A program made the translations under genes and the position numbers. Below are positions 57,233 through 64,000 of a stretch of DNA of 64,000 nucleotides, one piece after another. Numbering within the stretch: position 1 is the stretch's first letter; each line of letters begins with the position of its first letter. The notes below the pieces were generated by a model. It saw nothing but the letters and a program-made list of their open reading frames with translations, did no database searches and was not told the DNA's origin. Source of the DNA: Paractinoplanes ovalisporus (GTDB lineage: Bacteria; Actinomycetota; Actinomycetes; Mycobacteriales; Micromonosporaceae); NCBI RefSeq assembly GCF_016834655.1, contig NZ_JAENHP010000005.1, forward strand, positions 186,001 to 250,000. Reading direction: 5' to 3'.

Positions 57233-57347
57233 GCCCCCGAGCGTGCCACACGACCAGCACAGACGCGCCGCCCAGACCCGCGCGACGCCGCAGCCCCGCC
57301 CGCGATGCTTACGCACGTCGCACCCAACGCCGGCCCACGCTAGCCCG

Positions 57348-57444
57348 CAAGATCGCCGAATGGCCCAAGATCGTCGGCGCGCAAGATCGCTGGAGAGCCA
57401 CCGCCTCCCCCACCCTCCCGAGGGCAAGGGCGAGAGTAGGCGGT
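57348..57444 (+). repeat. Composite intergenic repeat, copy 2
   Basis: This copy reads CAAGATCGCCGAA (57348-57360), two more CAAGATCG words, CCACCCT (57410-57416) and AGAGTAGGCGGT (57433-57444). ACCGCC near 57400-57405 can pair with the closing GGCGGT. Compare the copy at 38093-38153. Confidence 0.5.
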
Positions 57445-57465
57445 CGGTACGACAGGAACGCGCGG

Positions 57466-57507
57466 CTGTCCACAGGTCGCGGCGGGGCCGGGACGGCGTT
57501 GTCCACA
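57466..57507 (+). promoter_or_regulatory. DnaA-box-like pair
   Basis: CTGTCCACA (57466-57474) and TTGTCCACA (57499-57507) lie 33 bp apart, between the histidine kinase and MerR genes. Confidence 0.3.
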
Positions 57508-57569
57508 GGCGCCCGCCGCGGTCACCAGGGCCGACGGCGCACCGTCGATGTGCAACCGGCAGGCGGATG

Positions 57570-57941
57570 TCAGGATGCGCTGTAGTACTGCGTTTTGGCG
57601 ATGTCGGGGTGAGTTTGGGTGGGGATGTCCGCGTCGTCGTCGGGGGTCAGCGTGCCGCCCAGCTCGATGATCCGGCGGTGGGCCGCGGCCAGGCGGTCCT
57701 CGAGGGTGACGATGCGGCAGGCGGCGGTCAGGAGGTAGCCCTCGTCGAGGAGCTGGCGCACTCGCTGGGCCAGCAGCAGCTGGTGACGGGAGTAGCGACG
57801 GTGGCCGCCGTGGGAGCGCTCGGGCTCGATCAGGCCGGCGGGGCCGAGGCTGCGGAGGAATGCGGGGGTCACGCCGATCATGTCGGCGGCGCGGCCCATC
57901 GTGTACGCCGGGAAGTCGGCGTCGTCGAACGACGTGCTCAT
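57570..57941 (-). CDS. MerR-family regulator
   Basis: This 123-residue protein has an N-terminal MerR winged helix (YTMGRAADMIGVTPAFLRSL, GLIEPERSHGGHRRYSRHQL) and a coiled-coil tail (IVTLEDRLAAAHRRIIEL). No C-terminal cysteines for metal sensing are present. The form with SHGGHRRYSR is common in actinomycetes for small MerR regulators with unknown ligands. ATG 57941 follows GGAAGGCAG. A 12-bp hairpin lies 53 bases upstream of the start codon. Confidence 0.88.
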   Translation of the reverse strand: MSTSFDDADFPAYTMGRAADMIGVTPAFLRSLGPAGLIEPERSHGGHRRYSRHQLLLAQRVRQLLDEGYLLTAACRIVTLEDRLAAAHRRIIELGGTLTPDDDADIPTQTHPDIAKTQYYSAS

Positions 57942-58710
57942 ACTGCCTTCCGAGGGGTCAAACGGGTCGTGTCCGGGGTGTCCGGTACACAATCCAAGGC
58001 CCCGGCGGGTAACCGGGGCCTTGGCTTTTCAATTCTGATGCCGGCCGTCGCCGGCGCATGCGGTTGTCCGCCTGCGTGCCGCTAGCGGACCACCTGAGTG
58101 ATGGGCATCGGCTGCGATCACCTCTTGTCGGGTCGGGGACGTAACGATTGCGCGTTGCTGCGGTATCTCGTCCTCCTTAGCCAACTCAGGGTCTGCGATT
58201 GCGTGTCGGCTGTGCGTGGCCGACCCAGAAACCATATGCCGATCACAGCCGGATTTCTAGTACCGACGCTGCAGATTTTTTGGACAAATCGGCGGCGTGA
58301 TCCACGTTGCCGCAGGTGGGGGCGGGGGTGCTGCGCGGGGAGGGGGAGAGGTTGCCCGGCGTGGCGAGTCAGGTTGAGGGCGGCGGCGCGGGACGGGCGC
58401 GTGGCGCGGCGATGCCGCGTGAGAGAGAGGTGACCGCGCCCCGCGCCGCCGCGGGTAGGGCGTCTATGGACGCCCGAGGTGTTCGCGAACCTGCCGAGGG
58501 CCCGCGCGCCGTGATGAGTGCGGCGTCAGAACACCGGCAGGGCTCGTCCGGAAGTGTTCCGATGCCCTGTCATGGCTATGAGTGTGCCCGCGCCGATAGG
58601 GGCAGAGCAACGCAATTAACTCTGCGCATTGACTGGTGTAACAGAGCGGAGAGATCATCACGGCACGCCGTGGCCTCGGTCACAGCACCCCTTCGGTAAG
58701 GGAGCCGCAC
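57942..58710. other. 769-base gap with hairpin and lower-GC part
   Basis: The gap between MerR (-) and the permease (+) has no supported gene. It contains the strong hairpin at 57994-58024, a minus-strand ribosome-site-like CTAAGGAGGA (58180-58171) with no start codon, a run of six T at 58275-58280 and a palindrome, CACGGC-AC-GCCGTG, near 58659-58672. The stretch 58140-58300 has lower GC and third-position bias than its surroundings and may be foreign. TTGACT near 58629-58634 could serve as a -35 for the permease operon. Confidence 0.45.
57994..58029 (+). terminator. Hairpin with T tail in the MerR upstream region
   Basis: CCAAGGCCCCGG at 57994-58005 pairs perfectly with CCGGGGCCTTGG at 58013-58024 around a seven-base loop, followed by CTTTTC. 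Read on the plus strand it looks like an intrinsic terminator, yet no plus-strand gene precedes it. On the minus strand it would be in the leader of MerR. Confidence 0.45.
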
Positions 58711-60237
58711 ATGAGCGTCAACCCCGCACCCAGCACCGACGAAGAACGCCTTGCCCAACTCGGCTACCAGCAGGAACTGCATCGCCGACTGTCCGGCTTC
58801 TCGAACTTCGCGGTCTCCTTCTCGATCATCTCCATTCTGGCCGGCGCGATCACCTCGTACGGGATCGCCATGACCGCCGGCGGCCCGATCGCCATCACCC
58901 TGGGCTGGCTGTTCGTCGGCATCATGGTGACCTTCGTGGCCCTGGCCATGGCCGAGGTCTGCTCGGCCTATCCGACCGCCGGCGCGCTCTACTGGTGGGC
59001 GGCGGCACTGGCCAAACGCAACAAGGCCGCCTGGGCCTGGTTCGTGGGCTGGTTCAACTTCCTCGGCGAGGTCGCCGTCACCGCCGCCATCGACTTCGGT
59101 GCGGCCATCACCACCTCGGCGTTCCTCAGCCTGACGTTCGACATGGAGGTGACGACCGGGCGCACGTTCCTGATCTTCCTGGTCATCATCGTCGTGCACG
59201 GCCTGCTGAACACGTTCGGCGTCAACCTGGTGCGGTTGCTCTCGGACGTCAGCGCCTGGTGGCACCTGGTCGGGGTGGCGGTCATCGTCGGCGTGCTGGC
59301 GATCGTGCCGGACACCCACAAGCCGATCTCCGAGGTGTTCACCGAGGTCCACAACGCCACCGGCTTCACCTTCGCCGGGGCGGGCGTCTACGCCGTGCTC
59401 ATCGGTCTGCTGATGGCGCAGTACACCTACACCGGGTACGACGCCTCGGCGCACGTGGCCGAGGAGACGCACGACGCCGCGAACGCCGCGCCGCGGGGCA
59501 TCGTGATGTCCGTGGTCGTCTCGGTGATCGCCGGTTTTGTGCTGCTGTTCGCGATCACCTGGTCGATCCAGGACTACGAGGCGCAGCGGACCACCGACCT
59601 GGGCCTGCCGCCGGCGCAGATCTTCATCGACGCCGCTGGGCACAACACGGGCACGTTCCTGCTGTTCATCTGCATGGTCGCGCAGTGGTTCTGCGGCATG
59701 GCCTCGGTGACCGCGAACTCCCGGATGTCGTACGCCTTCGCCCGCGACGGCGCGCTGCCCGGCTCGCGGTTGTGGAAGCAGGTCAATCCCCGTACGGGCA
59801 CCCCGACCAACTCCATCTGGCTCTGCGTGACCCTGTCCACGCTGCTGGTGCTGCCGTCGCTGTGGAACACGACGGCCTATCTGGCGGCCACCTCGGTCGC
59901 GGTCATCGGTCTCTACATCGCGTACGTGGTGCCGGTGTTCCTGCGGCGGGTGAACCCGGACTTCGAGCGGGGCCCGTGGCACCTCGGCCGGTGGAGCGCG
60001 GCCGTGGGCTGGATCGCGATCGTCTGGGTCGTGATCATCTGCATCCTGTTCATCCTGCCGACGGCGAGCCCGATCACGGCGGCCAACTTCAACTACACGA
60101 TCTTCGCGGTCCTGGTCGTGCTGGCCTTCGCCACGATCTGGTGGTTCGCGGGCGCCCGTAAGTGGTTCACCGGGCCGAAGCAGAACCTGATCGAGAAGGC
60201 TCATCACGGCGAACAGACGATGCCGACCGAGAACTGA
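58711..60237 (+). CDS. APC-family amino acid/amine permease
   Basis: This 508-residue transporter has twelve predicted transmembrane segments and the APC superfamily opening FSNFAVSFSIISILAGAITS. The AYPTAGALYWWAAALAKRNK segment is typical of the GABA/choline/polyamine permease branch. TGYDASAHVAEETHDAANAA in the middle is also characteristic of that branch. ATG 58711 follows GGGAG. It heads a four-gene operon with a glutamine synthetase-like ligase, an aldehyde dehydrogenase and an SDR, which suggests uptake of an amine that those enzymes then break down. Confidence 0.9.
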   Translation: MSVNPAPSTDEERLAQLGYQQELHRRLSGFSNFAVSFSIISILAGAITSYGIAMTAGGPIAITLGWLFVGIMVTFVALAMAEVCSAYPTAGALYWWAAALAKRNKAAWAWFVGWFNFLGEVAVTAAIDFGAAITTSAFLSLTFDMEVTTGRTFLIFLVIIVVHGLLNTFGVNLVRLLSDVSAWWHLVGVAVIVGVLAIVPDTHKPISEVFTEVHNATGFTFAGAGVYAVLIGLLMAQYTYTGYDASAHVAEETHDAANAAPRGIVMSVVVSVIAGFVLLFAITWSIQDYEAQRTTDLGLPPAQIFIDAAGHNTGTFLLFICMVAQWFCGMASVTANSRMSYAFARDGALPGSRLWKQVNPRTGTPTNSIWLCVTLSTLLVLPSLWNTTAYLAATSVAVIGLYIAYVVPVFLRRVNPDFERGPWHLGRWSAAVGWIAIVWVVIICILFILPTASPITAANFNYTIFAVLVVLAFATIWWFAGARKWFTGPKQNLIEKAHHGEQTMPTEN

Positions 60238-60299
60238 CACAAAAATGGGGGCCGGGCTCGAAACGGGGCCTGGCCTCCCGCACAGAGGGGGACAACCTG

Positions 60300-61646
60300 A
60301 TGGATCTCGAGGAACTGGACGTCTCCGTCGACAACGGCAGCATCGACACGGTGCTGCTGGCGCTGACCGACATGCAGGGCCGGCTGCAGGGCAAACGCCT
60401 GCACGGCCGCTACTTCGTCGACGAGGTGGTCAGCGGCGGCAGCGAGGGTTGCAACTACCTGCTCGCGGTGGACGTCGACATGAACACCGTGGACGGCTAC
60501 GAGATGTCCTCGTGGTCCAGCGGTTACGGCGATTTCGTGATGAAGCCCGACTTCACGACGCTGCGCAAGGTGCCCTGGCAGGAGGGGACAGCCCTGGTCC
60601 TGGCCGACCTCGAGACCACCGGCGGGGAACCCGTCTACGCCTCGCCCCGGCAGATCCTCAAGCGCCAGCTCGACCGGCTGGCCGAGCACGGTCTCACCGC
60701 GTACGCGGGAACCGAACTGGAATTTGTGCTCTTCCAGGACTCCTACGAGCAGGCGTTCGACAAGAGCTATCGCGGCCTGGTGCCGGCGAACCAGTACAAC
60801 GTGGACTATTCGCTGCTCGGGACGGCCCGGGTCGAGCCGCTGCTGCGCCGCATCCGCAACGAGATGTACGGCGCGGGGCTGCTTCCGGAGAGCGCCAAGG
60901 GCGAGTGCAACTTCGGGCAGCACGAGATTGCGTTCCGCTACGCCGACGCGCTGACCTGCGCCGACAACCACGTGATCTACAAGAACGGGGCCAAGGAGAT
61001 CGCCGCCCAGGAGGGCATGTCGCTGACCTTCATGGCCAAGCCCAACGAGCGGGAGGGCAACTCCTGCCACATCCACTTCTCGCTGCGCGGCCGCGACGGC
61101 AAGTCGGCCATGCTCGGCGACGGGCCGGCCCACCTCAGCGAGACCGGGCAGCGGGTGCTGGCCGGGCTGCTGGCCACGATGCGCGAGTTCAGCCTGCTGT
61201 TCGCGCCGAACATCAACTCGTACAAGCGGTATCAGGCCGGGTCGTTCGCGCCGACCGCGCTGCGCTGGGGTGTGGACAACCGCACCTGCGCGCTGCGGAT
61301 CGCCGGGCACGGCCAGGGCATGCGGGTCGAGAACCGGGTGCCGGGCGGGGACGTGAACCCCTACCTGGCAATCGCGGCCCTGGTCGCGGGCGCGCTGCAC
61401 GGCCTCGAGAACAACCTCGAGCTGGAGCCGGAGACGCCGGGCAACGCGTACGAGGACGCGGCCGCCGAGCGGGTCCCGACCACGCTGCGGGAGGCGCAGC
61501 AGCTGTGGCTGGGCAGCGAGGTGGCGAAAACGGCATTCGGGGCCGACGTGGTCGGTCACTACGCCAACATGGCCCAGGTGGAGCTGACCGCGTTCGACGC
61601 CGCCGTCACCGACTGGGAGCTGCGCCGCGGCTTCGAGCGGATGTGA
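60300..61646 (+). CDS. Glutamine synthetase-like gamma-glutamyl-amine ligase
   Basis: This 448-residue protein is a GS-family ligase. It has a short beta-grasp N-terminus and a catalytic domain with YAGTELEFVLFQDSY, KGECNFGQHEIAFRYADALT, GNSCHIHFSLRGRDG, the Arg-rich PTALRWGVDNRTCALRI and MRVENRVPGGDVNPYLAI. Glu and His ligands of the two metal ions seem present. True GlnA has about 470 residues and an adenylylation Tyr loop, which I do not see; the length and context fit the PuuA/GlnA3/GlnA4-type enzymes that join glutamate to polyamines or ethanolamine. ATG 60300 follows GAGGGGG. The actual amine is unknown. Confidence 0.85.
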   Translation: MDLEELDVSVDNGSIDTVLLALTDMQGRLQGKRLHGRYFVDEVVSGGSEGCNYLLAVDVDMNTVDGYEMSSWSSGYGDFVMKPDFTTLRKVPWQEGTALVLADLETTGGEPVYASPRQILKRQLDRLAEHGLTAYAGTELEFVLFQDSYEQAFDKSYRGLVPANQYNVDYSLLGTARVEPLLRRIRNEMYGAGLLPESAKGECNFGQHEIAFRYADALTCADNHVIYKNGAKEIAAQEGMSLTFMAKPNEREGNSCHIHFSLRGRDGKSAMLGDGPAHLSETGQRVLAGLLATMREFSLLFAPNINSYKRYQAGSFAPTALRWGVDNRTCALRIAGHGQGMRVENRVPGGDVNPYLAIAALVAGALHGLENNLELEPETPGNAYEDAAAERVPTTLREAQQLWLGSEVAKTAFGADVVGHYANMAQVELTAFDAAVTDWELRRGFERM

Positions 61647-61648
61647 TC

Positions 61649-63013
61649 ATGAGCAGCGTGACTGATGTGATCAACCCGTCCACGGGCGAGGTCTTCACGA
61701 CCGTGCCGTCCCTGGACCTGGCGGCGACGGATGCCGCCATCGAGCGGGCGGCCAAGGTGTTCCCGGCCTGGCGGGCCGTCGCGCCGGGCGACCGGGCCCG
61801 GCTGCTGCGCCGCTTCGCCGCCCTGGTCGACCAGCACCTCGACGAGCTGGCCGGGCTGGAGGTACGCAACTCCGGCCACACCATCGGCAACGCCCGCTGG
61901 GAGGCCGGCAACGTCCGCGACGTGCTCGACTACTACGCCGGCGCCCCCGAGCGGCTCAGCGGCCGCCAGATCCCGGTCGCCGGCGGCCTCGACGTGACGT
62001 TCCACGAGCCGCTGGGCGTGGTCGGGATCATCGTGCCGTGGAACTTCCCGATGCCGATCGCCGGTTGGGGTTTCGCCCCGGCGCTGGCGGCCGGCAACAC
62101 GGTCGTGCTCAAGCCGGCCGAGCTCACCCCGCTCACCGCGATCCGGCTCGGCGAGCTGGCTCTGGAGGCGGGCCTGCCCGAGGGCGTCTTCCAGATCCTG
62201 CCCGGCAAGGGGTCGGTCGTCGGGCAGCGGTTCGTGACCCATCCCGCCGTACGCAAGGTCTGCTTCACCGGATCCACCGAGGTCGGCAAGTCGATCATGG
62301 CGGGCGCGGCCGACCAGGTGAAGCGCGTGACCCTGGAGCTGGGCGGCAAGAGCGCCAACATCGTCTTCGCCGACGCCGACCTGGAGAAGGCCGCCGCGTC
62401 GGCCCCGTCCAGCGTCTTCGACAACGCCGGTCAGGACTGCTGCGCCCGGTCCCGGCTGCTGGTGCAGGAGTCGGTCTACGACAAGTTCCTGTCGCTGCTG
62501 GAGCCGGCGGTCAAGGCCTTCCGGGTCGAGCAGCCGTCCAGCCCCACGGCCGAGATGGGCCCACTGATCTCGGCCGGCCACCGGCAGACCGTGACCTCGT
62601 ACGTCGAAGGGTCGGACATCGCCTTCCGCGGGAGCGCGCCGACCGACAGCGGCTGGTGGTTCCCGCCGACGGTGCTGCTGGCCCACTCGACCGAGGACCG
62701 CCACTGGCGCGAGGAGGTCTTCGGACCGGTGCTGTCGGTGCTGCCGTTCTCCGACGAGGACGACGCGGTCCGGCTCGCCAACGACACCGAGTACGGCCTC
62801 TCCGGCTCGCTCTGGACCCGCGACCTCGGCCGTGCGCTGCGGGTCTCGCGAGCCGTGGAGACCGGCGCGCTCAGCGTCAACAGCCATTCCTCGGTGCGCT
62901 ACTGGACGCCGTTCGGCGGCATGAAGCAGTCCGGCCTCGGCCGTGAACTGGGCCCCGACGCGTTGCTCAGCTTCACCGACGTCAAGAACGTGTTCATGGC
63001 AATGGGAGATTAA
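61649..63013 (+). CDS. Aldehyde dehydrogenase
   Basis: This 454-residue NAD(P)-dependent enzyme has VIVPWNFPMPIAGWGF-type cofactor binding, the conserved Glu230 in LELGGKSANIVF and the active Cys264 in DNAGQDCCARSRLLV. YLSGS-like C-terminal elements appear as NDTEYGLSGSLWTRD and FGGMKQSGLGRELG. It would oxidise the aldehyde formed from the amine to the acid. The ATG at 61649 begins two bases after the ligase stop. It is most like the betaine/gamma-aminobutyraldehyde dehydrogenase branch, and Puu-type pathways use such an enzyme (PuuC). Confidence 0.92.
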   Translation: MSSVTDVINPSTGEVFTTVPSLDLAATDAAIERAAKVFPAWRAVAPGDRARLLRRFAALVDQHLDELAGLEVRNSGHTIGNARWEAGNVRDVLDYYAGAPERLSGRQIPVAGGLDVTFHEPLGVVGIIVPWNFPMPIAGWGFAPALAAGNTVVLKPAELTPLTAIRLGELALEAGLPEGVFQILPGKGSVVGQRFVTHPAVRKVCFTGSTEVGKSIMAGAADQVKRVTLELGGKSANIVFADADLEKAAASAPSSVFDNAGQDCCARSRLLVQESVYDKFLSLLEPAVKAFRVEQPSSPTAEMGPLISAGHRQTVTSYVEGSDIAFRGSAPTDSGWWFPPTVLLAHSTEDRHWREEVFGPVLSVLPFSDEDDAVRLANDTEYGLSGSLWTRDLGRALRVSRAVETGALSVNSHSSVRYWTPFGGMKQSGLGRELGPDALLSFTDVKNVFMAMGD

Positions 63014-63778
63014 GTGGAGCGTCTACAGGACCGGGTCGCCGTCATCACCGGCGCCGGCAGTGGGATCGGTCTGGCCACGGCCCGGCGGTTCGCCGCCGAG
63101 GGAGCCAAGGTCGTCGCCGTCGACATCTCGGAGGAAGCGGGCCAAGCGGTCGCGAAGGAGACCGGCGGCGAGTTCGTCGCCTGCGACGTCTCCGACGAGG
63201 AGCAGGTCAAGGCCCTGTTCGACGGCGTGGCCGAGCGCCACGGCCGGGTCGACATCGCCTTCAACAACGCCGGCATCAGCCCGCCCGACGACGACTCGAT
63301 CCTGGTCACTGGCCTGGACGCCTGGGAGCGGGTCCTCAAGGTCAACACGACCAGCGTCTTCTTCTGCTGCAAGTACGCGATCCCGCACATGCAGCGCCAG
63401 GGCAAGGGCTCGATCATCAACACCGCGTCGTTCGTGGCCCTGCTCGGCGCCGCGACGTCGCAGATCGCCTACACCGCGAGCAAGGGCGGGGTGCTGGCGA
63501 TGACCCGGGAGCTGGGGGTGCAGTTCGCCCGCGAGGGCATCCGGATCAACGCGCTCTGCCCCGGGCCGGTCGCCACTCCGCTGCTCATGGAGTTGTTCGC
63601 CAAGGATCCGGAGCGGGCCGCGCGCCGCCTGGTGCACGTGCCGATGGGCCGGTTCGCCGAACCCGAGGAGATCGCCGCCGCGGTGGCCTTCCTCGCCTCC
63701 GACGACGCCTCCTTCATGACCGCCTCGCAATTCGTGGTCGACGGCGGAATCACGGGAGCCTATGTAACTCCGCTTTGA
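63014..63778 (+). CDS. SDR-family oxidoreductase
   Basis: This 254-residue protein is a classical short-chain dehydrogenase. The cofactor motif is ITGAGSGIGLATA, then AFNNAGISPPDDDSIL, the catalytic Ser near ASFVALLG and Tyr153-Lys157 in IAYTASKGG. The C-terminal GRFAEPEEIAAAVAFLASDD and FVVDGGITGAY are typical of the 3-oxoacyl-ACP reductase-like branch. An Asp (VVAVDIS) at the end of strand two suggests NAD+ use. GTG 63014 follows the ALDH stop directly. It may handle an alcohol or keto intermediate of the same pathway; its role is inferred. Confidence 0.9.
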   Translation: MERLQDRVAVITGAGSGIGLATARRFAAEGAKVVAVDISEEAGQAVAKETGGEFVACDVSDEEQVKALFDGVAERHGRVDIAFNNAGISPPDDDSILVTGLDAWERVLKVNTTSVFFCCKYAIPHMQRQGKGSIINTASFVALLGAATSQIAYTASKGGVLAMTRELGVQFAREGIRINALCPGPVATPLLMELFAKDPERAARRLVHVPMGRFAEPEEIAAAVAFLASDDASFMTASQFVVDGGITGAYVTPL

Positions 63779-63900
63779 TGTGTTTAAAGTCCCGTTTCCA
63801 CGGGCATCGCCCCTGTACACCCTGGTGATCAGTGGGGTGAAGGGGTCGAATCCCCGCCCTTGCCGGTCGATCCCGGTGGGGGTGGGACAGAGGGACCCGG

Positions 63901-63948
63901 GCGCGGCGCCGCCTCCGCATATGGAGGCGACGCCGCGCGCCTCTTTTC
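63901..63948 (+). terminator. Terminator of the amine catabolic operon
   Basis: GCGCGGCG at 63901-63908 pairs with CGCCGCGC at 63931-63938, and GCCTCC at 63911-63916 pairs with GGAGGC at 63923-63928, with one C-G pair and one mismatch between. The loop is GCATAT. A T-rich run (TCTTTTCC) follows. This is a strong hairpin for a transcript from the SDR gene. Confidence 0.75.
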
Positions 63949-64000
63949 CGAGCCGTTTCGGTGGTTGATCCGAAACGTGATCTGGTTACGGTGGGGCGAT

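Larger units (their letters stand above)
57233..57569. other. 337-base gap with repeats
   Basis: No gene is supported. CAAGATCG occurs at 57348-57355, 57366-57373 and 57382-57389. Then come CCACCCT at 57410-57416 and AGAGTAGGCGGT at 57433-57444, the second copy of the composite repeat near 38.1 kb. CTGTCCACA (57466-57474) and TTGTCCACA (57499-57507) follow. Confidence 0.5.

Noticed and set aside
60245..63013. A single 922-codon open frame that would fuse the ligase region to the aldehyde dehydrogenase
   Set aside because: Only the part from 61649 encodes a real protein. The upstream part is an antiparallel-type shadow of the GS-like gene in another frame, with Arg/Gly/Ala-rich composition.
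63786..63870. tRNA-like piece with GGGGTCGAATCCCC
   Set aside because: The T-arm-like part is present, but no acceptor, D or anticodon arm can be built around it.
1..64000. CRISPR arrays, rRNA genes and complete insertion sequences
   Set aside because: No regularly spaced repeat arrays, rRNA-like sequence or transposase genes were found on either strand.

Overview
The window is high-GC DNA with GC-rich third codon positions, many GTG starts, 1-11 base gene overlaps and many genes that appear to be transcribed without a leader. Actinobacterial families such as DUF2469, DUF2631, a SigE-type sigma factor, an ATP-independent-editing-free ProS and a Rip-type protease, together with the gene order, point to an actinomycete. 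Micromonosporaceae, and Actinoplanes or a relative in particular, is my inference and not something the sequence proves.

Layout. 1-2252: end of an aromatic-catabolism operon (intradiol ring-cleavage dioxygenase tail, FAD phenol-type hydroxylase, VOC protein). 2390-5346 (-): nucleotide-sugar dehydrogenase and a Stealth sugar-phosphate transferase, a small surface-glycan unit. 5571-13273: ffh (SRP), a Uma2 protein, an amidohydrolase, an ECF sigma factor overlapping a membrane beta-propeller gene, proS and a DUF402 gene. 13562-19404: a long translation/secretion operon rpsP-khpA-rimM-trmD-rplS-lepB-lepB-nudix-rnhB-DUF2469. 19462-22015: an M23 peptidase and, on the other strand, xerC plus a class V aminotransferase. 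22093-25169: an accessory stretch (lipoprotein, PPOX-like protein, short GntR regulator, a Cys-rich WPC protein, a lone AlpA-like HTH protein) rich in inverted repeats, lying between xerC and dprA. 25218-28274 (-): yraN-comM-dprA. 28431-35928: rpsB-tsf, then pyrH-frr-cdsA-rlmN and a protein with four DivIVA-type repeats, closed by a clear intrinsic terminator.

35978-46356: DUF2631 membrane protein, an MBL-Rieske protein, a phytoene-desaturase-like oxidoreductase, a YihY membrane protein, a second Uma2 gene, the MEP-pathway/protease run dxr-rip-ispG, and a GNAT gene. 46473-57941 is mainly transport and regulation: PadR, a maltokinase-cap-like protein, an LLM-type oxidoreductase, an ABC-like ATPase with altered Walker motifs plus YhgE/Pip membrane protein plus TetR, a NatAB-type exporter, a NarL/DesK-type two-component system and a MerR regulator. 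58711-63778 is a four-gene catabolic operon (amino acid/amine permease, glutamine-synthetase-like ligase, aldehyde dehydrogenase, SDR) that looks like a gamma-glutamylation route for amine breakdown and ends at a strong terminator.

The most notable non-gene signals are a perfectly paired leader hairpin with a GCGA tetraloop before lepB, two mutually exclusive stems in the rplS leader, nested hairpins upstream of the WPC gene, a 14-base inverted repeat around a -10-like box upstream of the AlpA gene, a 67-bp tandem duplication that has rewritten the TetR C-terminus, DnaA-box-like pairs repeatedly spaced 19 bp apart, and a composite intergenic repeat present near 38.1 kb and 57.4 kb. No CRISPR array, rRNA, convincing tRNA or intact insertion sequence was seen.
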